In this document: positions 18,801 through 25,749 of the stretch, piece after piece
Numbering within the stretch: position 1 is the first letter of the stretch
Layout of the letters: each line of letters opens with the position of its first letter
Origin: Gammaproteobacteria bacterium
GTDB lineage: Bacteria; Pseudomonadota; Gammaproteobacteria; Steroidobacterales; Steroidobacteraceae
Length of the DNA: 64,000 bases
Direction of reading: 5' to 3'
Assembly (NCBI GenBank): GCA_025359565.1
Contig: JANYFY010000009.1
Location: forward strand, 124,001 to 188,000
Position numbers and translations under genes: made by a program
Notes under the pieces: generated by a model
Told to the model about the DNA's origin: nothing
Databases searched by the model: none
The model's input: only the letters and a program-made list of their open reading frames with translations

Positions 18801-20703
18801 GGCGAACTCCCCAGCTCATCCAGAGTTGTGCTAAAGCGTACTCGATACTAAATAGGGCGGGTTGCGCGGCACCCGTCTCCATGAGTCGTTGCTGGGTATC
18901 ACTAGAAGTAAGCGCAGGATAGAGTAAATCAAGCAAATTGCTGTGCATAAATGGCGTTAAAATTCGAGCACAGTGTTCGATATGGCGACGGAATTCTGGC
19001 TCGCGCTCGTAAAGATTGCGACCCATATCCGAGTACTGGGATCCTTGGCCTGGAAACATGAATACGATTTTAGGATTAGTTTTTAAAGGTTGCGCAATTT
19101 GGGCTTTGGTGTCGCTTTCGTTAAGGCGAGTAATAGCGTCCAGGGCCGTGTGCGCAACCAAGGTAAATCGATGATCAAAAGCGCGGCGACCGACCTGTAA
19201 GGTGTATGCCACATCGTTTAACGAGGACGTAGGATGTGCTGCTAAATATTGACTTAACTCAATGCGCGCCACTTGCAATGCGGCGGTGCTACGCGCGGAC
19301 AAAACAATGAGTTGCGAAAAGGGCGGATTTTGTTTTGATTCGTCTGCCGCCGCAGGCCTCGCGGGAAGTTTGGGTGCTTGTTCAAGCACTACGTGTACGT
19401 TAGTGCCCCCGACTCCGAAAGCGCTCACCCCAGCTCTGCGTATTTTTTCGGAATCCGGCCACGGCGTGAGTTTGTCATTGACAAAAAACGGTGTTTTAGA
19501 AAAATTGATTTGTTTGTTGGGATGCCGGTAATGCAGCGTAGGGGGCAACGCCTGAAACTTAAGTGACAAGGCGGTTTTGATCAGTCCGGTGATTCCAGCG
19601 GCAGCGTCGAGATGTCCGATATTGCTTTTTACCGATCCTACGGCGCAGAACTGTAAATCAGCGGTACTGGATTGGAATGCTTTGGTCAAACCTGCAATTT
19701 CAATGGGGTCACCTAAAGGGGTGGCTGTCCCATGGCATTCCACATAACCAATGGAGCGTGCGTCAACGCCGGCTGCGGTGAGAGCCATTTCTATGACGGC
19801 CGCTTGACCTTCGACGCTAGGGGCCGTGAATCCAACCTTGCTGGCGCCGTCGTTGTTGACGCCGCTGCCGCGAATCACGGCATAGATATGATCACCATCA
19901 GCAATCGCATCCTCTACTCGTTTGAGCAACACCACCCCCGCGCCGCTGCCAAAGATAGTACCGCTGGCTGCGTCGTCAAAAGGGCGACAGGTACCGTCGG
20001 CTGATACCATCGCGCCTTCTAGGTGCTGGTAGCCGCGCTTCTGCGGAAAAGTTGCGGAAACACCGCCCGCTAGAGCCATATCTGATTCATAAACGAGTAG
20101 GCTTTGACAGGCTTGTGCGACTGCTAGCAATGAGGTGGAGCAGCCGGTTTGAAGCGTAAAGCTTGGACCCCTAAGGTCTAGTTTGTAAGAGACGCGCGTG
20201 GCTAAAAAATCAGCGCCGGCACCAAGCAACATCGGATAGCAGCCCACTTGATAGCTACTTGTGAATTCCTCAATTGTCTTGCGATCGACGCAAATATTAT
20301 TGAGAAAATAGGTATTCATACTCGAGCCTGCAAAAACGCCAATAGCGCCCTGATATCGGGCGGGGTCATAACCCGCATCCTCAAGCGCTTCCCAGGAAAT
20401 TTCCAAAAATATTCGATGCTGAGGGTCGGTTAGAGCTGCCTCTTTAGCGTACATGCCAAAAAAATCCGCGTCGAACAGATCGACGTCGTCGAGGATGGGC
20501 CGAGCTTTAACGAAATTAGCTGCTGCACGGATCTCGGGACTAAAACTGTCTTCAAGCTCAGCGTCGTTAAAGCGGGTAATCGATTCAACACCTGCACATA
20601 GATTTTGCCAAAATTCGGCAATGGTCTTCGCGCCTGGGAATCGTCCCGACATACCGACGATCGCAATGCCGCCAACGGCCAGGTCAGTATTTGAAGTCGA
20701 CAT
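12850..20703 (-). CDS. Hybrid PKS-NRPS: KS-AT-ACP-aminotransferase-C-A-T
   Basis: A 2617-residue megasynthase. KS ~10-430: Cys188 in QTGCSTS, with ECHGTATPLGDPIE and NIGHLDAAAG supplying both His. AT ~545-840: GHSIGE with Ser642 and HAFHS, the malonyl-type signature. ACP ~920-990: Ser951 in MGYDSL. An Ala/Pro-rich linker follows. Class III PLP aminotransferase ~1120-1545: DEVVTGFR and Lys1381 in YGKVIGGG, like glutamate-1-semialdehyde aminotransferase. C ~1552-1985: intact HHIICDG (1686-1692). A ~2010-2505: intact SGSTGAPKG (Lys2171), TGD and NGKVDR. T ~2525-2590: Ser2554 in LGADSI. The order is that of microcystin McyE without its methyltransferase. It should extend an acyl chain by malonate, convert the beta-keto to a beta-amino group, and couple it to the A-domain amino acid; my reading of the pocket, D-I-L-Q-L-G-M-I-W-K, suggests Gly. 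There is no loading domain, so the starter must arrive in trans. Confidence 0.93.
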   Translation of the reverse strand: MSTSNTDLAVGGIAIVGMSGRFPGAKTIAEFWQNLCAGVESITRFNDAELEDSFSPEIRAAANFVKARPILDDVDLFDADFFGMYAKEAALTDPQHRIFLEISWEALEDAGYDPARYQGAIGVFAGSSMNTYFLNNICVDRKTIEEFTSSYQVGCYPMLLGAGADFLATRVSYKLDLRGPSFTLQTGCSTSLLAVAQACQSLLVYESDMALAGGVSATFPQKRGYQHLEGAMVSADGTCRPFDDAASGTIFGSGAGVVLLKRVEDAIADGDHIYAVIRGSGVNNDGASKVGFTAPSVEGQAAVIEMALTAAGVDARSIGYVECHGTATPLGDPIEIAGLTKAFQSSTADLQFCAVGSVKSNIGHLDAAAGITGLIKTALSLKFQALPPTLHYRHPNKQINFSKTPFFVNDKLTPWPDSEKIRRAGVSAFGVGGTNVHVVLEQAPKLPARPAAADESKQNPPFSQLIVLSARSTAALQVARIELSQYLAAHPTSSLNDVAYTLQVGRRAFDHRFTLVAHTALDAITRLNESDTKAQIAQPLKTNPKIVFMFPGQGSQYSDMGRNLYEREPEFRRHIEHCARILTPFMHSNLLDLLYPALTSSDTQQRLMETGAAQPALFSIEYALAQLWMSWGVRPDAMIGHSIGEFVAAVLAGVMSLEEALRVVATRGRLMQSLPRGAMLAVRLPEAELQSQLSSSLSIAAINGPSLCVVSGPFEAVDAFEISLAATNTVSRRLHTSHAFHSAMVDPVILPLLQQLQGLSLKSPHIPYISCVTGDWISAAQATSPQYWANHARAPVRFADGITKLTSTNDSIMIEVGPGNALSTLTLQATRGHSIPVVTSLQDSTRADNDRDVLLNALGKIWKYGYQPNWASVHKNPSKRISLPTYPFERSRHWMTPKQTQPQDESTMSLKPIEQPHATLRTRIASLIEELSGDKPADDSALSFLEMGYDSLFLTQVAQKIQSELKVKITFRQLLGELSSIPTLAAYLANQGVPAAPALEPRLPPVATAVLPSIAAPTPKSAMEGIFREQLEAMSQLINRQFEMLQRSPAVTLPATAPLPAAVLQPAAVVQPVADLNEESPSRYAVFKPVQSVVRSAVTAAQHKHIDSLIHRYTQKTAGSKRITQAHRASLADPRAAAGFRSEWKEMVYPIVSEKSAGSKITDVDGNEYIDVVNGFGQTAFGHCPPFVVEAVKRQLEQGFAIGPQAELACKIATLFTELTGNERMTFCNTGSEAVMAAMRIARTVTGREKIAIFNGDYHGQFDEVLVKGVQRGNASPRSVPVAPGIPRTSVDKMVVLDYGTPQSLQWIRDNAADLAAVIVEPVQSRHPNLRPFDFLREVRQITADSGTAFVMDEVVTGFRVHIGGMQAVTGIQADLVTYGKVIGGGMPVGVLAGKAKFMDALDGGQWSFGDDSVPEVGVTFFAGTFVRHPLTLAAIWAVLNHLREQGPTLQENLNTRTAALVSRLNELFMTQGVKTVIESYSSWFYFNFHNEHPLASLFYYHLRERGIHIQEGFPCFLTTAHSDQDLERIFFAFKESLASLQTVGILGAPQPSAVSLTESQIEVWLSAQLGDAASCAFNESITLRMQGQLDVPTLQKAMNLLLARHDALRATFSPTGEAMLFSPIKPFNCPVTDLSGYASEDAEALFKKILDSDAATPFDLVHGAAIRAHLVHLPASGHALMLTAHHIICDGWSFNVLVNELAEIYSAYLRGGTPVLAEVLNFSTYAGQQAARDPENIAKIENFWLEKFSTPSSTLELPTDRPRPSAKSFKGGSRCHRIEKKLYQAVKKAGASRGSTLFVTLLSTFQALMGRLSSQNEVIIGVPTAGQSLVEDKILVGHCVNFLALRGRWEKTTSVAQYLAQNAKHVIDAFEHQDYTFGTLVQKLNLPREPGRLPLVEVQFNLERLADRITLGNLQVDVEPNAKAFVNFDLFLNVIESTDGLRMDCDYNSDLFDANTVDHWLECYRALLESIVADIDQPLVKTSCLPAAEYSTLMTSVGATAAQYPRNSTLHQLIEAQARATPHAVAAQFGDSTLTYQMLDERANQLCNVLRERIQGASKSQPLIGVSVERSLDMLVALLAVLKAGCAYLPLDPMHPASRLKYILEEAKVSALISDGSENATLVGNAVPVIDVLRDVKAIASASITAPALLSDADSLAYVIYTSGSTGAPKGVEIGHRAVINLLTSMAKTPGLNQTDVFCAVTTISFDIAGLELFLPLLVGAKVVIAERDAVIDGFRLLKQLDAVKATAMQATPSGWSLLLEAGFQARPGFKMLCGGEALSRELADRLLQGNGELWNMYGPTETTIWSSCIRVMPGKTPITVGAPIANTQFYVLDPNDQPLPYGVPGELHIGGDGVARGYYHRDALTAEKFIHNPFAPTNPKEPQRLYRTGDLARSMPGLGVHVLGRTDQQVKLRGFRIELGEIEAVLTKTAQVAAASVILRNDAAGTPRLMAFFVEKTGVNRSYDQIRSLIAVELPEYMIPSTWLRLETLPLTPNGKVDRKALPMPESSTLVAEDFVAPRTTAEETLTKIFEEVLGMQRVSINSDLLKLGADSIQLFQITARANRAGIKITAKQLLQSRTAASLGKVIEASLLDPAHDRAEPLPTLGQFQRNRLRK

Positions 20704-20947
20704 AATTTAACTACGTGAATTTAACCTATTATGCTGCATAGCAGCGATAGTCGCATTCTTGAGAGAGTTGCGAAGCGGGTGGTTGGCATTTTAAGTCGAT
20801 GTTGCATAATCCGAGCATTGTTGCGCAACTTTATTGATACCACAGCGACATAACGCACATTTCAAGCGCCTAAAAGGTATTACAGGGATAGGTTATAGTA
20901 GGCCCGTTGGTGCGGTGCAATAGGCTCCTTGACGTTTTCTAGCAATC
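20704..20947. promoter_or_regulatory. Divergent intergenic region upstream of PKS-NRPS and PPTase genes
   Basis: The largest gap in the window (244 bases). It holds a small perfect inverted repeat GCTGC-ATA-GCAGC at 20733-20745 overlapping a minus-strand -10-like CATAAT (20734-20729), which could be an operator for the PKS-NRPS operon. It also holds a TTGCGCAA palindrome near 20823 and the plus-strand element GGCTCCTTGAC at 20923-20933, shared with the epsE upstream region. No open frame or RNA gene was recognised. Confidence 0.4.
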
Positions 20948-21667
20948 ATGATGATCCAATCACTAAACATCCGTAACCCAGCTCAATTTTCAAAAGTGCT
21001 GATGCCGCTGTTCCCTAGCGAGGTGCGGGTGGCGGAGCTGCGCCTCGCGGGCGATACAGCATTACTAATGCCTACGGAGGCGCTCTGCTTAGGAGAGTCG
21101 GTAGACAAGCGTCGGCAAGAATTTGCAGCTGGGCGCCTGTGCGCGCGGTGCGCAATGGACGCATTCGAAATTCACGAATTCCCCTTGTTAGTTGCTCCAG
21201 ATCGCCAACCCCAATGGCCCCCCACGCTGGTCGGTAGTATTACTCATACTCAAGGATTGTGTGCCGCGGCACTCGGCCCTCGCCACAGCCTGGCCGCTAT
21301 TGGTATGGATTGCGAAGTGGTGGGTCACGTTAAGCCCGAGCTATGGAATACGATTTGTTTAAGGCAAGAGTTGTTATGGGTTCATTCGCTACCGTTTGCC
21401 GAACAGGAGGCGGCGGTAAGCCTTATTTTTTCTGCTAAGGAAGCATTTTACAAATGCCAGTTTCCATTGACTACCGAGTGGTTAGATTTTGATGACCTTT
21501 ACATTGTTGCGTCGCAATGGAGAGGTATGCAAGAACAGGCGCTGGCAGAATTTTCAGTGAACTTGACGCGGCGCCGAAAAATTGAGAAGTACACGAATTT
21601 TCCGGTGATGGGTCGCTATTTATTTCACGACCCATTTATTGCAACAGGAGTGGTGTTGCCAAGTTAA
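20948..21667 (+). CDS. 4'-phosphopantetheinyl transferase (Sfp/EntD type)
   Basis: A 239-residue enzyme that transfers phosphopantetheine from CoA to carrier-domain serines, here presumably Ser951 and Ser2554 of the PKS-NRPS and Ser1014 of the second protein. The metal-binding motif is IGMDCE (Asp121, Glu123) and the second signature is FSAKEAFYK (Lys164, Glu165). Upstream are RRQEFAAGRLCARCAM, the family's E-F-x-x-G-R motif, and GSITHTQGLCAAAL, the conserved S-x-x-H-T/S loop. The start could be 20948, 20951 or Met19 at 21002; no clear ribosome binding site decides. It is divergent from the megasynthase gene and overlaps the end of the glycosylphosphotransferase gene by 4 bases. Its position supports a dedicated role in activating this assembly line. 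Confidence 0.9.
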   Translation: MMIQSLNIRNPAQFSKVLMPLFPSEVRVAELRLAGDTALLMPTEALCLGESVDKRRQEFAAGRLCARCAMDAFEIHEFPLLVAPDRQPQWPPTLVGSITHTQGLCAAALGPRHSLAAIGMDCEVVGHVKPELWNTICLRQELLWVHSLPFAEQEAAVSLIFSAKEAFYKCQFPLTTEWLDFDDLYIVASQWRGMQEQALAEFSVNLTRRRKIEKYTNFPVMGRYLFHDPFIATGVVLPS

Positions 21668-23067
21668 TAGGCCTTGTCATCGCGAAATATTTTTAAGGCT
21701 GTCAAAAGTATAATTTTGATATCGAGCATGGGTGACCAATGCCTAAGATAATCGAGATCGAAACTGACACGGGCTTCCATATCTTCTAACTTTGCGGTTT
21801 CGCCACGGCAACCATTAACCTGAGCAAGACCTGTAATGCCTGGCAATACTTTATGACGCACCATGTACCCTTTAATCAGTTTGCGGTATTCCTCGTTGTG
21901 CGCTACGGCGTGCGGACGCGGACCCACGAGACTCATGCGACCCTGTAGCACATTGATGAGCTGTGGTAGTTCATCCAAAGACGTGCGACGCAAGACACGG
22001 CCAATTTTCGTGATTCGGTGGTCGGTTTTCGAGGCTTGTCGAACATTCGACCCATCTTCAGTAACACTCATGGTGCGAAATTTATACACTGCAATCTCGC
22101 GTCCGTCTAACCCATAGCGGCGTTGTTTAAAAATAATTGGGCCAGGAGATGAGGTTTTTACCAAAATAGCCACCAACGCCAATAACGGTAAACACATTAA
22201 GAGCACTAAGGTGGAGAGCACGATATCAGTCATTCGCTTAGTGACGCCGCGATAGCCGTAAAAAGGAGTCTCGCACATAGCCACAACCGGTATGCCATGA
22301 ATTTCGCCCGACCGCGCTTGCACCAAATCAAAAACGAAAACATCCGGGACGTAATAAATCGAGGCAGTTGTGTCGCGCAAATCATCGAGTAAGCTCATGA
22401 CCCGTTGAACATGCCTGATAGGAAGCGCGACAAAAATCACGTCGGTACGATGTTCTTTTACATACGTAGATAAATCACTCAAAGGCCCGAGCAAAGTAGC
22501 ATCTGTTTCCATGCCTAAACGGTCACTGCTTCGGTCATCAAAAAATCCTGATACTTCGATTCTCATACTGGGATTTAGTTTAAGACGGCGAGCAAGTTCG
22601 AGACTGCTACCGTTATAGCCCGCAATAATAGCGCTGCGTTTATCGAACGACATCATCAAGAAACGGCGCATGATTTCTTGCATCACCAAAGTGGCGAGAA
22701 TTAGCACAACCGGGGTTGCGACTGCCCAGGTCAAAAAAATGCGTCGCGGATAATCAGACAAAGACTTGGTGACGTAACCTATGGCCAAAAGAATGGCAAG
22801 TAAGACTAACCATCTGATGGTGATGTCAATAACGGCCGAACTGCGCTCCGAAGTTATTTGGGCGCTAACTTCGCGCGGCGGTTGGATTAGGAATATACAA
22901 AGCACTGAGACCACTACGATGGCCTCCGAGGATCGATCAAAAATGTGGCCAAAAAAAATAATGGTGACATATAAAGTTGCCACTGCGATTACGGCCGGAA
23001 TTACCGCCTGTAGAACGGTTGCCGTCGCAATAAGGAAACTTTTATTGACTAGAATCGGTTGAGTCAT
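21664..23067 (-). CDS. Undecaprenyl-phosphate glycosylphosphotransferase (WcaJ/EpsB-like)
   Basis: A 467-residue polyisoprenyl-phosphate hexose-1-phosphate transferase that loads the first sugar onto undecaprenyl phosphate. About four N-terminal membrane segments come first, then a Rossmann-like CoA-binding-fold region (AIIAGYNGSSLELARRL), a fifth hydrophobic segment (IVLSTLVLLMCLPLLALVAI), and the catalytic bacterial sugar transferase domain: SPGPIIFKQRRYGLDG, KFRTM, RRTSLDELPQLINVL, GRMSLVGPRP and PGITGLAQVNG. The full-length form with the CoA-binding-like domain matches the WcaJ/EpsB group, usually glucose- or galactose-specific. It should start the repeat unit that the nearby glycosyltransferases extend. 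Confidence 0.9.
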   Translation of the reverse strand: MTQPILVNKSFLIATATVLQAVIPAVIAVATLYVTIIFFGHIFDRSSEAIVVVSVLCIFLIQPPREVSAQITSERSSAVIDITIRWLVLLAILLAIGYVTKSLSDYPRRIFLTWAVATPVVLILATLVMQEIMRRFLMMSFDKRSAIIAGYNGSSLELARRLKLNPSMRIEVSGFFDDRSSDRLGMETDATLLGPLSDLSTYVKEHRTDVIFVALPIRHVQRVMSLLDDLRDTTASIYYVPDVFVFDLVQARSGEIHGIPVVAMCETPFYGYRGVTKRMTDIVLSTLVLLMCLPLLALVAILVKTSSPGPIIFKQRRYGLDGREIAVYKFRTMSVTEDGSNVRQASKTDHRITKIGRVLRRTSLDELPQLINVLQGRMSLVGPRPHAVAHNEEYRKLIKGYMVRHKVLPGITGLAQVNGCRGETAKLEDMEARVSFDLDYLRHWSPMLDIKIILLTALKIFRDDKAY

Positions 23068-23156
23068 AGCAGTTGATTATTGACCAATTGTGCCTTCAAG
23101 GCGTGACCTAATCCGGCAAAAGTTAAATTCATCCAGCAATGGTATTCTAGGAAGCC

Positions 23157-24323
23157 ATGACAATCGTTCCATTACTTGATCTTAAGGCTCAATTCGCCCA
23201 AATTCGTGACGAAGTAATGCCCGTCATTGACCAAATATGTGCTAGCCAGCAGTTTATTCTGGGTGAACATGTGCTCGGGCTAGAGCAGGAAGTGGCGGCC
23301 TACTGTGGCAGTAGCTCAGCTATTGGCGTCTCGTCGGGTACAGACGCGCTGTTGCTGGCATTGATGGCATTAAAGATAGGGCCTGGGGATGAAATTATTA
23401 CGTCACCTTTTACCTTTTTTGCAACCGCGGGGGTGGTTGCTCGCTTAGGTGCAAGGCCGATTTTCTGTGACATTGATCCTTATTCCTATAATTTGTCCGC
23501 TGCTGCCGTACAGTCATTTATAGACCATCACTGTGAGACTCAAGGATCGAAACTTATCAACCACAGCACAGGCGGAATTATACGCGCGTTGATGCCCGTC
23601 CATCTTTATGGACAGGCGGCGGATATGGATGCATTCATGGCAATCGCGAAAACCTACAATTTACGAATAGTTGAAGATGCCGCTCAGGCTATTGGTACCA
23701 CGGATAACAACGCTCGTCGCGTCGGTTCACTTGGCGATATTGGCTGTTTTTCGTTTTTCCCGAGCAAAAATTTGGGTGCGTTTGGAGATGCTGGGCTGTG
23801 CACTACGCAAGATGCGGCGCTTGCCGACGATATGCGGGTATTGCGTGTGCATGGGGGTAATCCTAAATATTTTCACGCCGTCATCGGCGGTAATTTCCGA
23901 ATAGATGCGCTGCAAGCTGCGGTATTACGGGTCAAATTGCGATACCTTGACAGTTGGACGGAGGCGCGTCAACGCAATGCCGCCTACTACTTCGAGGCAT
24001 TTGCCCAGGCGGAATTAAGTCAAGTGGTGACGCCGACTTTGCTAGGGGGACGGCATATATTTAATCAATTTGTCGTTCGCGCTAAAAATCGTGACGCACT
24101 CAAGAAATATTTGGGCGAGCAAGGCATTGGTACCGAAATCTACTATCCGGTGCCATTGCATTTGCAGAAATGTTTCGCCTATTTGGGCTATCAGCCACAC
24201 AATTTCCCGGAGTCTGAGTTAGCCGCTATGACGACATTGGCTCTGCCCATCTATCCTGAGCTTAGCGAGATTCAGTTGGCGCACGTCGTTGCGTGCATCG
24301 TTAAATTTTACCGCGAGCTCTAA
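23157..24323 (+). CDS. DegT/DnrJ/EryC1-type sugar aminotransferase
   Basis: A 388-residue PLP enzyme that transaminates a nucleotide-linked keto sugar to an amino sugar. It begins VPLLDLKAQ, typical of the WbpE/ArnB-like group, with SSGTDALLLALMAL for the phosphate-binding loop, EDAAQAIG (Asp contacting the PLP ring nitrogen) and the Schiff-base Lys204 in FFPSKNLGAFGDAG. GNFRIDALQAAVLRVKL completes the signature. It starts 89 bases from the divergent glycosylphosphotransferase gene and overlaps the response-regulator gene tail to tail by 4 bases. The substrate is probably a UDP- or dTDP-sugar for the exopolysaccharide, implying an amino sugar in the polymer. Confidence 0.88.
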   Translation: MTIVPLLDLKAQFAQIRDEVMPVIDQICASQQFILGEHVLGLEQEVAAYCGSSSAIGVSSGTDALLLALMALKIGPGDEIITSPFTFFATAGVVARLGARPIFCDIDPYSYNLSAAAVQSFIDHHCETQGSKLINHSTGGIIRALMPVHLYGQAADMDAFMAIAKTYNLRIVEDAAQAIGTTDNNARRVGSLGDIGCFSFFPSKNLGAFGDAGLCTTQDAALADDMRVLRVHGGNPKYFHAVIGGNFRIDALQAAVLRVKLRYLDSWTEARQRNAAYYFEAFAQAELSQVVTPTLLGGRHIFNQFVVRAKNRDALKKYLGEQGIGTEIYYPVPLHLQKCFAYLGYQPHNFPESELAAMTTLALPIYPELSEIQLAHVVACIVKFYREL

Positions 24324-25744
24324 GCTTTCTTAAAATCATCCGGTAGTAATTGGTGCCGCGACAATAATTTATAAAAATCGGTGCGATTACGTTTTGCGAG
24401 CCGTGCTGCTTGGCTGACATTTCCCGTAGTTATTTGCAATATCTGTGATAAATAGTTACGCGTGAATTCGTCGCGCGCCTCGTCGAACGAAGGTAATCGC
24501 GTCGGGTTACCCCCTAGCGATTGTTGCACTAACTCTGCGGTGATTATAGCTCCGTGAGAAAGAGCAACATTTTGTCGCACCACGCTGTAAAGCTGACGCA
24601 CATTGCCGGGCCACTCAGCAGTTGCTAATAATTCCAAGGCTTCTGGCGCATAAATTCGCCTTTGGCCAGTTTCCTTGGCAATTTGTTCGAGAAAGTGCGC
24701 GACCAGCAACGGAATATCTTCGCGACGACGAGCTAAGGAAGGCATCTCAATATGCACAACATTAAGCCGATAATACAGATCTTCGCGAAATTGCCCGCTT
24801 AACATTAATTGATGTAAATCACGATGTGAGGAGGAAATGATTCGCACATTGGGAGAAATGGCATTATTTATTGCGGATGGATGAATTTGATCTTCTTGCA
24901 GTAATCGCAAAACCTTGACTTGAATGCCCATCGGCATATAGCCGACTTCCGCCAGCAACAGGGTGCCACCTTCGGCCTTTAGAAATAGACCCCTGCTCGC
25001 AGTGCCATCAAGCGTACCTACCTCCTGGCCAAACAGCTCAGCTTCCAAAAGATTCTCAGCCATACCGCTACAATTAACGATCATGAAAGGTTTGCTGCGA
25101 CGAGGGCTTGCGTCGTGAATAGCACGCGCTAACTGTTCCTTTCCCGTACCGCTCTCGCCGGTCAGCAACACTCGCGCATCGGTGCCGGCAACCATATTGG
25201 CTTGCGCTAATTTGTCCTCCATAAGTTGGTTTCGGGTGATGATTCCGGCTCGCCAATCTTCGTCCACGTGAGCAAATCCGGAAACTTTCAAGGCTTTCTG
25301 TACGTGATCGAGCAACTCCTGTTTGTCCACCGGTTTAGTTAAAAACGCAAAAGCGCCTACCTGCGTAGCGTGCACAGCATCGGGAATAGTGCCGTGTGCG
25401 GTGAGAATTATGACCCGTAAACCTGGCCAGCGACTTTGTAATTCTTTAAGCAGCCCAATACCATCCATTTGATCCATGCGTAAATCCGTAACTACCAGGT
25501 CAGGACGAAAGCGGACACAGGCAGAAAGGGCTTCGGCCGCACTCTCTACCGCTTCCACCTCGTAATTTGCGGCGCGCAAACGAATAGTTAAGAGACGCAA
25601 TAATCCTGGATCGTCGTCGACAACTAAAATGCGCGCCTTGCGCTTTTGGGCTGTCACGGTTTCTCGATTGAGTGGGGTTTGCATACCGAAAGACAAAGAG
25701 GTCGTGGCGGCATTGGAATGGGCGTTCAAGTCTGAATCCTCCAA
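24320..25744 (-). CDS. NtrC-family response regulator (GlrR/QseF-like) lacking GAFTGA
   Basis: 474 residues. Receiver domain ~36-155 with phospho-acceptor Asp87 and the conserved Lys in FLTKP; AAA+ domain ~175-400 with Walker A GESGTGKE; C-terminal Fis-type helix-turn-helix (GNVSQAARLAKRNRTDFYKL). The sigma-54 contacting GAFTGA loop reads GTLDGT (243-248), and Walker B has LLLAEVG, with Ala265 where family members have Asp. The arginine-finger region FREDLYYRLNV remains. It is therefore unlikely to hydrolyse ATP well or activate a sigma-54 promoter, and may act as a DNA-binding regulator of another class. The first 36 residues are an extension; Met21 (25684) is an alternative start. It is third in an operon with the lipoprotein and kinase below, as in qseE-qseG-qseF. 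Confidence 0.85.
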   Translation of the reverse strand: MEDSDLNAHSNAATTSLSFGMQTPLNRETVTAQKRKARILVVDDDPGLLRLLTIRLRAANYEVEAVESAAEALSACVRFRPDLVVTDLRMDQMDGIGLLKELQSRWPGLRVIILTAHGTIPDAVHATQVGAFAFLTKPVDKQELLDHVQKALKVSGFAHVDEDWRAGIITRNQLMEDKLAQANMVAGTDARVLLTGESGTGKEQLARAIHDASPRRSKPFMIVNCSGMAENLLEAELFGQEVGTLDGTASRGLFLKAEGGTLLLAEVGYMPMGIQVKVLRLLQEDQIHPSAINNAISPNVRIISSSHRDLHQLMLSGQFREDLYYRLNVVHIEMPSLARRREDIPLLVAHFLEQIAKETGQRRIYAPEALELLATAEWPGNVRQLYSVVRQNVALSHGAIITAELVQQSLGGNPTRLPSFDEARDEFTRNYLSQILQITTGNVSQAARLAKRNRTDFYKLLSRHQLLPDDFKKA

Positions 25745-25749
25745 AAAAT

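Noticed and set aside
12850-20703. Mycosubtilin/iturin-type lipopeptide synthetase
   Set aside because: The aminotransferase domain is shared, but the acyl-ligase and loading ACP at the N terminus and the further amino-acid modules are missing; the order is closer to McyE.
20923-20955. The TTGACG in the shared 11-mer region as a -35 box for the PPTase gene
   Set aside because: It is only 14-19 bases from the likely ATG, so the matching -10 would fall within the coding start, and no good -10 is present.
1-24323. Exosortase A (XrtA/PEP-CTERM) locus
   Set aside because: EpsE, EpsF and EpsG types often occur in such loci, but no exosortase, PEP-CTERM protein, PrsK/PrsR or Wzy polymerase is present in the window.
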